Positions 43,253-52,843 of a DNA stretch of 64,000 nt are shown piece after piece (position 1 is the first letter of the stretch; each line of letters opens with the position of its first letter). Below the pieces are notes generated by a model. It did not search any database and was not told the origin of the DNA. It saw nothing but the letters and a program-made list of their open reading frames with translations. The DNA is taken from contig NZ_AWEZ01000029.1 of assembly GCF_000468755.1 (NCBI RefSeq), forward strand, positions 1 to 64,000, in the 5' to 3' direction. Made by a program: the position numbers and the translations under genes. Source of the DNA: Olsenella profusa F0195. Its GTDB lineage: Bacteria; Actinomycetota; Coriobacteriia; Coriobacteriales; Atopobiaceae.

Positions 43253-43280
43253 TTGAAACACAGAATAAATTCTGTATAAC
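43253..43280 (+). promoter_or_regulatory. promoter with a palindromic operator filling its spacer
   Basis: TTGAAA (43253-43258) and TATAAC (43275-43280) are 16 nt apart. The spacer contains the palindrome ACAGAATAAATTCTGT at 43260-43275, whose arms ACAGAAT/ATTCTGT are perfect. A repressor bound there would block RNA polymerase. It lies 230 nt before the first dehydrogenase gene; the DeoR protein encoded at 52085 is the nearest candidate regulator. Confidence 0.65.
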
Positions 43281-43509
43281 AAATATAGAGAAGGTGCAGG
43301 TGAGACTCTGGGCAGGCACATGAGAACTATGGCTTATGGACCGATTCGAAAAATCGCATTGCTTGACAGCAGTTTCTCTGAACCCATCCCTCATCTGCGT
43401 TCTTTGGGAGCTTCTTTGCCCAAGGGCAAAGCGGGGGAGTCCAGCGTCATCGCCTGTGCTTCGGGGATGTGTCTGGAACAGGTCAAACGGCGTTGGTAGA
43501 GGAGAGGTC

Positions 43510-44673
43510 ATGAAAGCGTTGACAAGGTACTGCAGCGACAAGGGCGAGTTCGGAGGGTATCACTACATCGACATGCCCGTTCCGGAGTGTGGGCCCGATG
43601 ACGTCATCATCCGCCTGAAGGCGGCCGCCATCTGCGGCGCCGACATGAAGCACTGGTATGCGGACCTCGATGGCACGAACACCTCGGATCAGCTCAACTC
43701 CATCCGCGGACATGAGTTTGCCGGCGTGATCGTTAAGGTTGGCGAGAACGTGACCGACTGGAAGGTTGGCCAGCGTGTGGTGTCCGACAACGCCGGCAAG
43801 GCCTGCGGCACGTGCCCTGCCTGCGAGCGCGGCGACTTCATGCTCTGCGAGCACAAGACGGGCCTTGGCCTCGACAACAACTACAAGGCCTTCGGTGGGA
43901 CGGGCGGCTTCACCAAGTATGCAAAGATTCCGGGTGGCATCCTGAAGCTTCACCCCCATGCCATCTGGGAGATCCCAGAAGGCGTGAAGTACGAAGAGGC
44001 AGCCGTCCTCGACCCGATCGCGAACTCCTACAAGGCAATCGCCCAACAGTCGAGCTTCCTGCCTGGCCAGGACGTTGTTGTCATCGGCACTGGCCCGCTG
44101 GGTCTTTTTGCCGTCCAGGTCGCCCGCGTCATGGGTGCCGTCAACATCGTTATGGTCGGCCTCCAGGACGATGTCAAGACCAGGTTCCCCATCGCCCGCG
44201 AAGTCGGTGCCACCCACTGCGTGAACGGCTCCACCGAAGATGTCGTCAAGCGCTGCCTCGAGATCTGCGGTCGTGACAACCTTGGCCTGGTCGTCGAGTG
44301 CTCCGGCGCCAACATCGCGCTCAAGCAGTCCCTTGAGATGCTGCGTCCAAACGGCGAGGTCGTGCGTGTGGGCATGGGCTTCAAGCCGCTTGAGTTCTCC
44401 ATCAACAATATTACCGAGTGGAACAAGAGCATCATCGGTCACCAGGCCTATGACTCCACCTCCTGGCGTGAGTGCATCCGCCTCCTTGCCTCTGGCGCCA
44501 TCAAGGTCCAGCCGATGATCACCCATCGTCTCGGCCTCTCCCAGTGGAAGGAAGGCTTCGCTGTGATGGCAGACAAGTCCGCCGTCAAGTGCATCTTCCA
44601 CTACGACGAGCCGGACAAGGACGAGAAGGCATACGGCGAGGCTGACTACCCCGATGACCATGACTTCGAGTAG
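43510..44673 (+). CDS. zinc-dependent alcohol (polyol) dehydrogenase
   Basis: Medium-chain dehydrogenase of 387 residues. The catalytic zinc site is AAICGADMKHWY and RGHEFAGVIV. The structural zinc lobe is CGTCPACERGDFMLCEHKTG. The NAD site is VVVIGTGPLGLFAVQVARVM. It resembles sorbitol/galactitol-phosphate-type dehydrogenases and should oxidise a polyol or sugar alcohol. ATG 43510 follows AGAGGAGAGG; an open extension to 43336 lies in the leader and is not family-like. It is the first gene of the second catabolic operon. Confidence 0.88.
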   Translation: MKALTRYCSDKGEFGGYHYIDMPVPECGPDDVIIRLKAAAICGADMKHWYADLDGTNTSDQLNSIRGHEFAGVIVKVGENVTDWKVGQRVVSDNAGKACGTCPACERGDFMLCEHKTGLGLDNNYKAFGGTGGFTKYAKIPGGILKLHPHAIWEIPEGVKYEEAAVLDPIANSYKAIAQQSSFLPGQDVVVIGTGPLGLFAVQVARVMGAVNIVMVGLQDDVKTRFPIAREVGATHCVNGSTEDVVKRCLEICGRDNLGLVVECSGANIALKQSLEMLRPNGEVVRVGMGFKPLEFSINNITEWNKSIIGHQAYDSTSWRECIRLLASGAIKVQPMITHRLGLSQWKEGFAVMADKSAVKCIFHYDEPDKDEKAYGEADYPDDHDFE

Positions 44674-44720
44674 GAGACTGCGTGCATGCGCACGTCAGCG
44701 CAATCGGAGAGGAAGCAAAC

Positions 44721-46103
44721 ATGGCAAACACCAAGAGCGCCAATATCGGCGCCAGGCTCGATCGGCTGCCCGATTCCAGGTGGCATGTGAAGATGTGGCT
44801 CGTCACTGCCTTTGCCCTGCTGGTCTGCTGGTCCAACGGCATCAGCGGAGCCGTCCAGAACATCCTGCTCAACGAGATCCACTGGCTTGAGCCCGGTACC
44901 ACCCTGCTTGCCCTCTGGGGCACGACCTACACGATAGGACAGCTCCTCGGGGCCCTCGTTGGTGGCCCCATCGGTGATAGGATTGGTCGTAAGAGGTCAA
45001 TCATCCTGTACGAGTGCATTCACATTGCCGTCATGATAGGCGCGGCGCTTGCGCCCAATGTCTATGCGCTCTACTTCTTCAGGCTCTGCCAGGGGTTCGG
45101 CCTCGGCGCGCTGCTCGTGGTCCTCTTTGCAGGCTTCACCGAGTATGTGCCCGGCCGCAATCGAGGCACTTGGTCCAGCCGGACTTCCTTCATCGGTAAC
45201 TGGGCGCACCCGATCTGCAACCTCATCGCGCTTCTCCTCATGGGTTCGGGAATGGCGATGAGCATGAACTGGCGCGTCGAGTTCATGATTCCCTCCGTAC
45301 TCTCCATCATCGCGACCCTCATGGTGTGGAGGAAGTTCCCCGAGTCTCCACGCTGGCTTGAGACGCAGGGCCGCGTCGATGAGGCCGATGCCATTGTCAC
45401 GAGGATCGAGCAGGAGATTGAGGAGTCTACGGGAAAGCCGCTGCCCCCCGTCACCGAGGAGCCTGCACCTGTAAGGCGTCTGCCGTACTCCGCCCTGTTC
45501 CATGGTGAGCTGCTCCGTCGCTCCATCGTTGGCTCCCTCGTGCTCATTGGTATGAACACCATCCAGTACACCCTCATGACCTGGATGCCATCACTTCTGA
45601 ACGGTCTCGGATACAACACGTCCCAGTCCCAGTTCATGACCGTGTTTGGGCTCTTCGGTGCACCTTTTGGCATCTTCGTTGCCTCCCTCGTCATGGACAG
45701 GGTCGCGCGCAAGAGGATGGGCGTCTTACTTCTCATAGGCATGGCGTTCTTTGGCCTACTCATCGGCTTCCTGACGTCTCAGAACCTTGTTGGCATGAAC
45801 GGCCTCATCGCCCTGACCTTCATCATGAACACGATCATCTACATGTATGTCTGCTACGCGTCTGCCGTCTATGTCCCCGAGATGTGGCCTACGTCCGCGA
45901 AGCTTTCTGGCTCCGGCTTCTGCAACGCGATGGGCCGTCTGAGCAACGTCTTCTTCCCGTTCCTCGTGACCGCGCTCGCAGCGCAGAGCTCCAGCAACGT
46001 GTTCATGCTCCTGGCCGTCGTCGCCGTCGGCATTGCCGTTACCGTTGCCTTCTTCGGCATCGAGACCCGCGGCGAATCCGTCGAGGTCATCGGCGATGTG
46101 TAG
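44721..46103 (+). CDS. MFS transporter (sugar/organic acid porter)
   Basis: A 460-residue 12-helix major facilitator. It has the loop 2-3 motif GGPIGDRIGRKRSIILYE, the post-TM5/6 motif PESPRWLETQGR of sugar-porter type members, and a matching loop 8-9 motif MDRVARKRMG. It probably imports the polyol or sugar oxidised by the flanking dehydrogenases as a free, unphosphorylated substrate. ATG 44721 lies behind GAGAGGAAG; an in-frame ATG at 44682 lacks a site. Confidence 0.88.
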   Translation: MANTKSANIGARLDRLPDSRWHVKMWLVTAFALLVCWSNGISGAVQNILLNEIHWLEPGTTLLALWGTTYTIGQLLGALVGGPIGDRIGRKRSIILYECIHIAVMIGAALAPNVYALYFFRLCQGFGLGALLVVLFAGFTEYVPGRNRGTWSSRTSFIGNWAHPICNLIALLLMGSGMAMSMNWRVEFMIPSVLSIIATLMVWRKFPESPRWLETQGRVDEADAIVTRIEQEIEESTGKPLPPVTEEPAPVRRLPYSALFHGELLRRSIVGSLVLIGMNTIQYTLMTWMPSLLNGLGYNTSQSQFMTVFGLFGAPFGIFVASLVMDRVARKRMGVLLLIGMAFFGLLIGFLTSQNLVGMNGLIALTFIMNTIIYMYVCYASAVYVPEMWPTSAKLSGSGFCNAMGRLSNVFFPFLVTALAAQSSSNVFMLLAVVAVGIAVTVAFFGIETRGESVEVIGDV

Positions 46104-46249
46104 GGTGCTTGCACCTTTCATCTGGCGTTGTGCATACCCTCTCGTGGCTACCGGCAACCCACTCGGTGATGGCAACCAACTGTCCCCCAGCTACCAGGGA
46201 GCTAAGCTGCAGCGGCTCAAGGCTCCATACGGCAAAGGAAGCGAAGAAC

Positions 46250-47320
46250 ATGAGGAACTCCAAGGCGATTCTCGTCACGCCCAAGCACTTCGAGATCAAG
46301 GAGGCTCCGGTGCCCGAGCCGGGTCCCAGGGAGGTGCTGATCAAGGTGAGCTATGTCGGCATGTGCGGGTCCGACATCCACGGCTTCGAGTTTGGCCCCT
46401 TCATCCCGCCCAAGGATCCCACGCAAGAGATCGGTCTTGGCCACGAGGTGTCCGGCGAGGTCGTGAAGGTTGGCAGCGAGGTCACGAAGCTCAAGCCGGG
46501 TGATCACGTCCTGGTCGAGCCGGGCGTACCCGAAGGCTCGTGCGAGTACTGCCGCACCGGCCGGTATAATATCTGCCCCGACGTTGACTTCATGGCGACA
46601 CAGCCAAACTACCGTGGTGCGCTCTGCCAGTACATGACACACCCGGAAGCCTGGGTCTATCCCGTGCCCGAGAGTATGGACATGGTCGAGGCCGCCCTCG
46701 TCGAACCCGCAGCCGTCGGCATGCATGCCGCGATCCTCGGTGGCGCCTCCCTGGGTAGCCATATCGTGATCCTGGGATGTGGCACCATCGGCCTCATGAC
46801 GCTTCAGGCCTGCCGCAGCCTTGGCGCCACGGACATCACCGTCGTCGACGTCATCCCCTCCAAGCTCGAGCTCGCACGGAAGCTCGGTGCCAAGGAGACC
46901 ATCAATGGCAAGGAGGTCGACACGGTCGCCTACCTCCGCTCCCCGGAGAGGTTTGGCGACCACGGCGTGGACCTCGTCTTCGAGTGCGGCGGCTCTGGCT
47001 TCCTGGCGCAGCAGGCTGTCCAGATGGTGGCGCGTGGTGGAAGGATCATGATGGTCGGTACCCAGAGCAAACCGGTGCCCATCGACTTCCTCAAGATCAA
47101 CCGCGAGGTCACCATCCAAACCTCCTTCCGCTACTGCAACGACTATCCGCGCACCATCGAGGCCATCGTGAGTGGCACGTTCAATGTCAGGGACATGGTC
47201 ACGAACATCTATGACTACCGTGACGTGCAGCGGGCCTTCACGGATGCCATCGACCCTGAGAAGAAGGTCGATATGGTCAAGGGTGTCGTGAAGGTCGCGG
47301 GCACCCCTGGCTGCGAGTAG
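46250..47320 (+). CDS. second zinc-dependent dehydrogenase (sorbitol/xylitol/idonate type)
   Basis: A 356-residue MDR enzyme. It has GMCGSDIHGFEFGPF and GHEVSGEVVKVG (catalytic zinc), CEYCRTGRYNICPDVDFMAT (a structural lobe in which the four-Cys set is reduced), EPAAVGMHAA, and the nucleotide site IVILGCGTIGLMTLQACR. It is closer to sorbitol/xylitol dehydrogenases than the first MDR gene. Two different dehydrogenases in one operon suggest sequential or opposite redox steps. ATG 46250 is preceded by AAGGAAGCG. Confidence 0.87.
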   Translation: MRNSKAILVTPKHFEIKEAPVPEPGPREVLIKVSYVGMCGSDIHGFEFGPFIPPKDPTQEIGLGHEVSGEVVKVGSEVTKLKPGDHVLVEPGVPEGSCEYCRTGRYNICPDVDFMATQPNYRGALCQYMTHPEAWVYPVPESMDMVEAALVEPAAVGMHAAILGGASLGSHIVILGCGTIGLMTLQACRSLGATDITVVDVIPSKLELARKLGAKETINGKEVDTVAYLRSPERFGDHGVDLVFECGGSGFLAQQAVQMVARGGRIMMVGTQSKPVPIDFLKINREVTIQTSFRYCNDYPRTIEAIVSGTFNVRDMVTNIYDYRDVQRAFTDAIDPEKKVDMVKGVVKVAGTPGCE

Positions 47321-47337
47321 AGGCCCTCTTCACGGGG

Positions 47338-47385
47338 CTGCGGGACGGATGCGGCAGGGTCCCTTTTCCCGTATCAGTCCCGCAG
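47338..47385 (+). promoter_or_regulatory. intercistronic hairpin before the class II aldolase
   Basis: CTGCGGGAC (47338-47346) pairs with GTCCCGCAG (47377-47385) around a 30-nt loop containing CCCTTTTCCC. It probably acts as an RNA stability or attenuation element. Confidence 0.45.
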
Positions 47386-47466
47386 TCCCATCGGATGGAC
47401 ATCCTTGTCCCATCGAACCACGCCAGCAATCTGTCTTGACGGATCAAGAACGAAAGGAAGCACAGC

Positions 47467-48309
47467 ATGCTCGCAAACATCGAGTATTGGGAGAACAAGG
47501 CAAAGGAAGGCCAGTTTGCAATCCCGCATTTCAACGTCTGGAACGCCGAGATGCTCATGGGCGTCATCGACGCAGCTGAGGAGGACAATGCACCGGTCAT
47601 CATCTCCTTCGGCACCGGCTTCGTGGGCAACACCTCCTTCGAGGACTTCTGCTGGATGATGGTGTCGATGGCAAAGAATGCCAAGGTTCCCGTCATCACG
47701 CACTGGGATCACGGTCGCAGCTTGGAGATCATCCAGAATGCCTACACCCACGGCATGAACTCCGTGATGCGTGATGCCTCCGCCCTGCCGTTTGGGGAGA
47801 ACATGAAGGAGATCAAGGCTGCCGTCGACTACTTCCATCCCTTGGGCGTGCCGGTCGAGGCCGAGCTTGGCCATGTCGGTAACGAGACGGTGTATGAGGA
47901 GGCACTCGCTGCCTACGCCTATACCGACCCATCCTTGGCAGCAGAGTTTGTCGAGCGTACCAGCTGTGACTCCCTTGCCGTTGCGATTGGCAACGTCCAT
48001 GGGCACTACTCGGCGACACCAAAGCTCAACTTCGAGGTGGTCGAGAGGTGCCGCGACGCCGTGAGCGTGCCTCTGGTCCTTCACGGTGCATCGGGCATTG
48101 GCGACGAGGACATCAAGACCGCCATCTCTCTTGGCATCGCAAAGATCAACATCCATACCGAACTCTGCGATGCTGCCATGGCCGCCATCCAAAGGGGCAC
48201 CGACAAGTCCTTCCTCGAGCTCGAGCGCTCCGTGCGTCAGGCTGTGAGGGAGCGTGCGCTCTACAAGATCGAGCTCTTCGGCGATGCCGACAAGGCCGAT
48301 CTGAGGTAG
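47467..48309 (+). CDS. class II (zinc) ketose-bisphosphate aldolase
   Basis: A 280-residue GatY/KbaY/FbaA-type aldolase cleaving a ketose (bis)phosphate to DHAP and an aldehyde. Metal and catalytic motifs are VITHWDHG (Asp81, His82), VEAELGHVG, GNVHGHYSATPKLNF and VLHGASGIGDEDI. The usual first loop is present as FAIPHFNVWN. Next to a PfkB kinase and polyol dehydrogenases, a tagatose- or fructose-type phosphate is the likely substrate. ATG 47467 follows AAAGGAAG. Confidence 0.9.
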   Translation: MLANIEYWENKAKEGQFAIPHFNVWNAEMLMGVIDAAEEDNAPVIISFGTGFVGNTSFEDFCWMMVSMAKNAKVPVITHWDHGRSLEIIQNAYTHGMNSVMRDASALPFGENMKEIKAAVDYFHPLGVPVEAELGHVGNETVYEEALAAYAYTDPSLAAEFVERTSCDSLAVAIGNVHGHYSATPKLNFEVVERCRDAVSVPLVLHGASGIGDEDIKTAISLGIAKINIHTELCDAAMAAIQRGTDKSFLELERSVRQAVRERALYKIELFGDADKADLR

Positions 48310-48315
48310 TGGATC

Positions 48316-49320
48316 ATGACAGCCAGTTCACATCAGGCACAGATGACAATGCAGATCGTCGCCCCTCCCCTCGACGTGGTCTGCATCGGTGCGGCCATCG
48401 TCGACGTTCCCCTGCGGCCGGTCAGCAAGGACATCTTCGACCACGAGTCCTATCCGCTCGATCGAATTGGCATGACCATCGGCGGCGATGCGATCAACGA
48501 GTCGACCATCATCAGCAGGCTCGGACACAGGGTCGGCCTCATGAGCATGGTCGGGCAGGATATCATGGGAAACTTCATCTTGGATCACTGCCGCCGCGAG
48601 GGCATTGACACGGCAGGCGTCCGCCAGCGTGCAGGTGTCGACACATCGATCAATATCGGCCTTGTCACGGCAGATGGAGAGCGTACCTTCGTCACCAACC
48701 GCAATGGCAGCCTCTGGAAGATGTCGATTGACGACATGGACCTTTCCCTTGTGGGACGGGCCCGGGTTCTTTCGCTTGCAAGCTTCTTTAACAACCCACG
48801 TCTTGACAACGCGGCGCTTGTCAAGATCTTTCAGGTGGCGAGGGCTGCGGGAATGACGATTGTGGCGGACATGATCAAGCCGCGCCTGGGCGAGACGTTC
48901 GACGATATTGCCGAAGCGCTCTCCTATGTTGACTACTTCTTCCCCAACTGCGACGAGGCACGCCTCATGACAGGAGAGGAGGACATCGAGCGCGTTGCCG
49001 ACAGGATCCTGGCATACGGCGTGAGGCATGTCGTAATCAAGATCGGCAAGTCGGGCGTCTTCATAAAGGCTCACAGGGGCACCGCAATGACCGTCCCCGC
49101 CATGAAGGGCATCACGGCTCTCGATACGATCGGTGCGGGCGACAACTTCGCCTCGGGCTTCATCGCAGGCCTTCTTGAGGGGAAGCCCTTGACCGCGTGC
49201 GGAGCATATGGAAACGTCGCCGCGTCCCTGGCAATCACAAGCATCGGCGCCACGACCGGTGTGAAGAGCAGGGAGTCCTTCGAGCGCCAGCTCGAAGCGT
49301 ACCGACGTCAGCAGGCATAG
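48316..49320 (+). CDS. PfkB-family carbohydrate kinase
   Basis: A 334-residue kinase with VVCIGAAIVDVPLRPVSKD, the glycine-rich substrate region MTIGGDAINESTIISRLGH, and the catalytic-base motif DTIGAGDNFASGFIAGLLEG. It lies 6 nt after the aldolase and presumably phosphorylates the ketose before cleavage. It is distinct in sequence from the PfkB kinase at 30648. An alternative start at the in-frame ATG 48346 is possible, since the first 10 residues are not family-like. Confidence 0.88.
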   Translation: MTASSHQAQMTMQIVAPPLDVVCIGAAIVDVPLRPVSKDIFDHESYPLDRIGMTIGGDAINESTIISRLGHRVGLMSMVGQDIMGNFILDHCRREGIDTAGVRQRAGVDTSINIGLVTADGERTFVTNRNGSLWKMSIDDMDLSLVGRARVLSLASFFNNPRLDNAALVKIFQVARAAGMTIVADMIKPRLGETFDDIAEALSYVDYFFPNCDEARLMTGEEDIERVADRILAYGVRHVVIKIGKSGVFIKAHRGTAMTVPAMKGITALDTIGAGDNFASGFIAGLLEGKPLTACGAYGNVAASLAITSIGATTGVKSRESFERQLEAYRRQQA

Positions 49321-49411
49321 AAGCCAATCGATGAGTCTCACCGCCCCCTCTTGGCGTGTCGGGAGGATTGCACCATCGGACGAGACAGCATGTCTCAGGA
49401 AGGAATACGCC

Positions 49412-50398
49412 ATGCGCTACATGGAATTGGGCAGCTCCGGCATCCAGATATCGAAGATGGGCCTTGGCACATGGGCCATCGGTGGAGGCCCTGCCTGGAG
49501 CGGCGGCCCTGACGAGGACCGTGCCGTCGACACCATCGTCACGGCCGTCGAATCCGGCATCAACATGGTCGATACGGCCCCAGGCTACAACTTCGGCAAC
49601 AGCGAGCGCATGGTCGGCAAGGCGCTTGCCAAGCTTGACCGTTCCCAGGTGGTCCTGGTCACAAAGTGCGGCGTCGTATGGAACCGCACGGGTGCGGTCT
49701 GGAACAAGGTGGGCGACCGCCAGCTCTACAAGAACCTGACGCCCGCCTCGATCCGTCTCGAGGTCGAGGAGTCGCTTGAGCGCCTCGGTACCGACTACAT
49801 TGATCTCTATATGACGCACTGGCCCTCTGTCGAGCCGTTCTATACACCAATCAGCGAGACGGCGGCAGAGCTCAACAAGCTCAAGGAGGAGGGCAGGATT
49901 CGCGCCATCGGTGCCGCCAACGTCAGCATTTCCCAGATCAAGGAGTATCTGGGCTGCTGCGAGCTCGATCTGGTGCAGGGCAAGTACAGCGTCCTCGATC
50001 GCGCCGTCGAGGACGAGCTCATCCCACTCTGTAGGGAGAACAGGATTACGATGCAGGCCTACTCGCCGCTCGAGCAAGGCCTTCTTACGGGCACCGTCTC
50101 GAAGGACTACCGGCCCGAGCCGGGCAATGCCCGCGCCAACAAGAAGTGGTGGCAGCCAGGCAACATGGAGCGCGTCATCGACATGCTCGACGCCTGGAGG
50201 CCCCTGTCCGAGAAGTACCGCTGCGGCATTCCGGCGCTCTGCCTGGCCTGGATCATGAACCAGGGCGATACCGTGAACCTGCTTACTGGGGCGACGTCTC
50301 CCGGCGAGGTGCGCATGAACGTGCCCGCAGCAGATATCGTCCTCTCTGACGAGGACAGGCAGCTGATGCGGAAGATGGCCGAGGGACTGGACGGATAG
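49412..50398 (+). CDS. aldo/keto reductase
   Basis: A 328-residue NADPH-type barrel reductase. The tetrad is visible as MVDTAPGYNFGNSE (Asp, Tyr), VLVTKCG (Lys) and YMTHWP (His). NADP-loop residues lie in LLTGATSPGEVRMN. ATG 49412 follows AGGAAGGAA; an in-frame extension from 49331 has no site. In the operon it may reduce an aldehyde or keto-sugar, balancing the dehydrogenases. Confidence 0.88.
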   Translation: MRYMELGSSGIQISKMGLGTWAIGGGPAWSGGPDEDRAVDTIVTAVESGINMVDTAPGYNFGNSERMVGKALAKLDRSQVVLVTKCGVVWNRTGAVWNKVGDRQLYKNLTPASIRLEVEESLERLGTDYIDLYMTHWPSVEPFYTPISETAAELNKLKEEGRIRAIGAANVSISQIKEYLGCCELDLVQGKYSVLDRAVEDELIPLCRENRITMQAYSPLEQGLLTGTVSKDYRPEPGNARANKKWWQPGNMERVIDMLDAWRPLSEKYRCGIPALCLAWIMNQGDTVNLLTGATSPGEVRMNVPAADIVLSDEDRQLMRKMAEGLDG

Positions 50399-50479
50399 CG
50401 CCGCCCACATCGAGGCATGGGGGTCACGAAGCGTCCCTGTGCCGCTGTCGACTGAAGCTGGACCTGAGGGGAGGCCGCT

Positions 50480-51850
50480 ATGAGCGACAATGCGACCGGG
50501 ACAAAGAAGAATGATGCGGGAAGTTCGATAGTGCGAAGGATTTTCATCGCCGTGATACTCGGCTTCATCGTAGGCATCGGTTGCCTGGCACTGCGCGTGC
50601 AACTGGGTGAGTCGAGCCAGACATGGAGCATCCTGTACAGTCTGCTCTTTGTGGACGTCACATCTGCGGAAGGAACCACCGGAGTCGGCCTCTTCTACAT
50701 CGCGGGTCAGCTCTTCATGCATGCGCTTCAGGTCGCTATCGTACCCCTGGTCCTGACCTCACTGTCCCTTGCCATCTGTGGGTTGACCGACCCCAAGAGA
50801 CTCAGCAACATCGCTATGAAGACCATCATTACGTTCCTGTGCTTCTATGCGGTGACCGCGGTCCTTGCGGCGACGATTGCCTATTCCGTCAAGATGGCAG
50901 GCGGCTTTACCGTGACGCTCCCAAATGGGCAGGCAACTGAGCTTGCGACGCTCGATGCCTATAACCCGCTTGCCACCATCCTTGGCATCGTCCCTCCGAA
51001 CATGCTCTCTGCCTTCTCGTCGAATAACCAGATCCTTGCTGTCTGCTTCGTGGCAATCGTGCTCGGCATCTGCATGTCGCGCATGGGAGGCAAGGTGCAG
51101 CCGCTGAAGGACGTCCTCGAGAACGTCAATGGCATCATCGACACGTGTCTCACCTTCGTCATCAATCACTGCGCACCGTCTGCGATCTTCTGCATGATCG
51201 TACGTGGGCTTGCTCTGTATGGCATCGAGTACGTTCGTCCGACGCTGGTATGGATGGCAACGACGATGTTGGGCTGCATCGGCCTTCTCTTCATCATCTA
51301 TCCCGTCGGCATCGTCCTGGCCACACGCCTGAGCCCTCTGCCATTCATCAGGAAGACTGGAAAGATCGCCCTCTTCGGCGCTGCCACCCAGTCCTCCGCA
51401 GCGACCCTGCCGCTCAACATGAAGACCTGCATGGAGGAGTTGGGCTGTCCCGAGGAGGTCACGAGCTTCGTGATGCCGACAGGGATGACGGTGCACATGA
51501 ACGGCACCTCTGCCATGCAGATCATCGCGGTCACCTTCATTGCGACCGCAGCGGGCGTCGACATCACACCTGGCATGCTGGTGGTGGCAGCCCTCATCTC
51601 CATCTCCTGCGCCTTTGGGACACCTCCTGTCCCTGCTGCCGGCACGACGCTCGTCTACGTGGTGATGTTGGGCCTCGGCCTTGACGCTCCGCCCTGCCTG
51701 ACCTGCTACTCCCTGGTCCTGGCTATGAACTATCTGCCGGGCATGGCGGTGATGCCGATGAATGTGGTTGGCGATGCCGCCACAAACGTGATCGTGAGCT
51801 TCAGGGAGGGCGTGCTCGACAAGGAGATGTATATGGGCAGGACGAAGTAG
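50480..51850 (+). CDS. dicarboxylate/amino-acid:cation symporter (DAACS family)
   Basis: A 456-residue membrane protein of the GltP/SstT type. The re-entrant loop signatures are present: ATQSSAATLPLNMKT (HP1 serine-rich), TGMTVHMNGTSAMQI (the NMDGT-like cation site) and AFGTPPVPAAGTTLVY (HP2). It imports a small acidic solute with Na+ or H+; its link to sugar breakdown is not obvious. ATG 50480 lies behind GAGGGGAGG. Confidence 0.88.
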   Translation: MSDNATGTKKNDAGSSIVRRIFIAVILGFIVGIGCLALRVQLGESSQTWSILYSLLFVDVTSAEGTTGVGLFYIAGQLFMHALQVAIVPLVLTSLSLAICGLTDPKRLSNIAMKTIITFLCFYAVTAVLAATIAYSVKMAGGFTVTLPNGQATELATLDAYNPLATILGIVPPNMLSAFSSNNQILAVCFVAIVLGICMSRMGGKVQPLKDVLENVNGIIDTCLTFVINHCAPSAIFCMIVRGLALYGIEYVRPTLVWMATTMLGCIGLLFIIYPVGIVLATRLSPLPFIRKTGKIALFGAATQSSAATLPLNMKTCMEELGCPEEVTSFVMPTGMTVHMNGTSAMQIIAVTFIATAAGVDITPGMLVVAALISISCAFGTPPVPAAGTTLVYVVMLGLGLDAPPCLTCYSLVLAMNYLPGMAVMPMNVVGDAATNVIVSFREGVLDKEMYMGRTK

Positions 51851-51897
51851 CGGGAAAGTGGTGGCTGCATTTCTGATATCTCATGAACCGCATGGCA

Positions 51898-52009
51898 ATC
51901 TGGGCAGCAGACGGAGCAATCCGGAGCTGCCCAGATGCTTGTGTCAAGGATGGAGGCGGCATAGGATAGGCAACAGCTGACCGGAAATCCGGATGATGGC
52001 CGTCAGCTG
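51898..52009 (+). promoter_or_regulatory. two hairpins between the symporter and the DeoR gene
   Basis: ATCTGGGCAGC (51898-51908) pairs with GCTGCCCAGAT (51926-51936), a perfect 11-bp stem likely to terminate the operon. CAGCTGAC (51974-51981) pairs with GTCAGCTG (52002-52009), enclosing an inner CCGG-AAAT-CCGG hairpin. The second could be an operator for the regulator. Confidence 0.55.
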
Positions 52010-52084
52010 GGGTGGCTGTTACGCGAGCTCTCTCGACACTACCTTTTCGGACGGGTGCTTCCCTTATGCATTTGAGGTTGGGAC

Positions 52085-52843
52085 ATGAAAGCAGCAGAGC
52101 GACAGGAACAGATGAAACAGTACATCCAGGCTGCCGACCGCGTGACCGTGGCAGAGCTCAGTGGGCATTGGGGCATCACCGAGGAGACGGTTCGCCGTGA
52201 TCTTGACAAGCTCGAGTCCCAAGGGTCAGTCACCAGGGTTCATGGCGGGGCGATCTGGAATGGCTTCGTCGATACGGGAGGCGAGCATTTCGTCAGACGC
52301 CACAAGATCAATGCAAGGGAAAAGGGCTATATCGCCCTCAAGGCTGCTGAGGTCATCCATCCCTGTGAGACAATCATCGCCGATGCGAGCTCTACAGTCT
52401 TAGAGGCCCTGAAGGCCGTCGGCGACGAGCGTCGGCTGACCGTGATCACCAACTCGTCGAAGATTTGTGATGGAAGCTTCGAGCCAGCCTACAACCTAAT
52501 CTGCACAGGCGGAATCTACAATTGGAAGTCCCTCTCCTTCCAGGGAGAGTCCGCCCTGGAGAGCATCAGGAAGTATCGCGTCGATCTGGCCATCTTAGGC
52601 TGCAAGGCACTTGACCTTGACCTTGGCGTGATGGACTCATACGAGAGCGAAGCGGTCGTGAAGCGCGTGATGGTGGAGCAGGCAGACAAGGTCGCGATAC
52701 TGGCCGATCATACGAAGTTCGACAAGGTGGCCCTCCTCAAGTTGATGGACTTGGGAGATATCTCCTACATCATTACCGATAGGGAGCCATCCAAGGAATG
52801 GGTGTCGCTCTGCAGGACAGCGGGCGTCGGCCTCCTGTACTGA
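52085..52843 (+). CDS. DeoR/GlpR-family transcriptional regulator
   Basis: A 252-residue repressor. The N-terminal winged helix-turn-helix has RVTVAELSGHWGITEETVRR then DLDKLESQGSVTRVHGGA (about 19-56). The C-terminal DeoRC sugar-phosphate sensor has IIADASSTVLEALKAVG and LGVMDSYESEAVVKRVMVEQ then ADHTKF. It lies at the end of the sugar locus and is the natural candidate to control it in response to a phosphorylated intermediate. A start at 52085 gives the family-typical N-terminus. Confidence 0.88.
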   Translation: MKAAERQEQMKQYIQAADRVTVAELSGHWGITEETVRRDLDKLESQGSVTRVHGGAIWNGFVDTGGEHFVRRHKINAREKGYIALKAAEVIHPCETIIADASSTVLEALKAVGDERRLTVITNSSKICDGSFEPAYNLICTGGIYNWKSLSFQGESALESIRKYRVDLAILGCKALDLDLGVMDSYESEAVVKRVMVEQADKVAILADHTKFDKVALLKLMDLGDISYIITDREPSKEWVSLCRTAGVGLLY

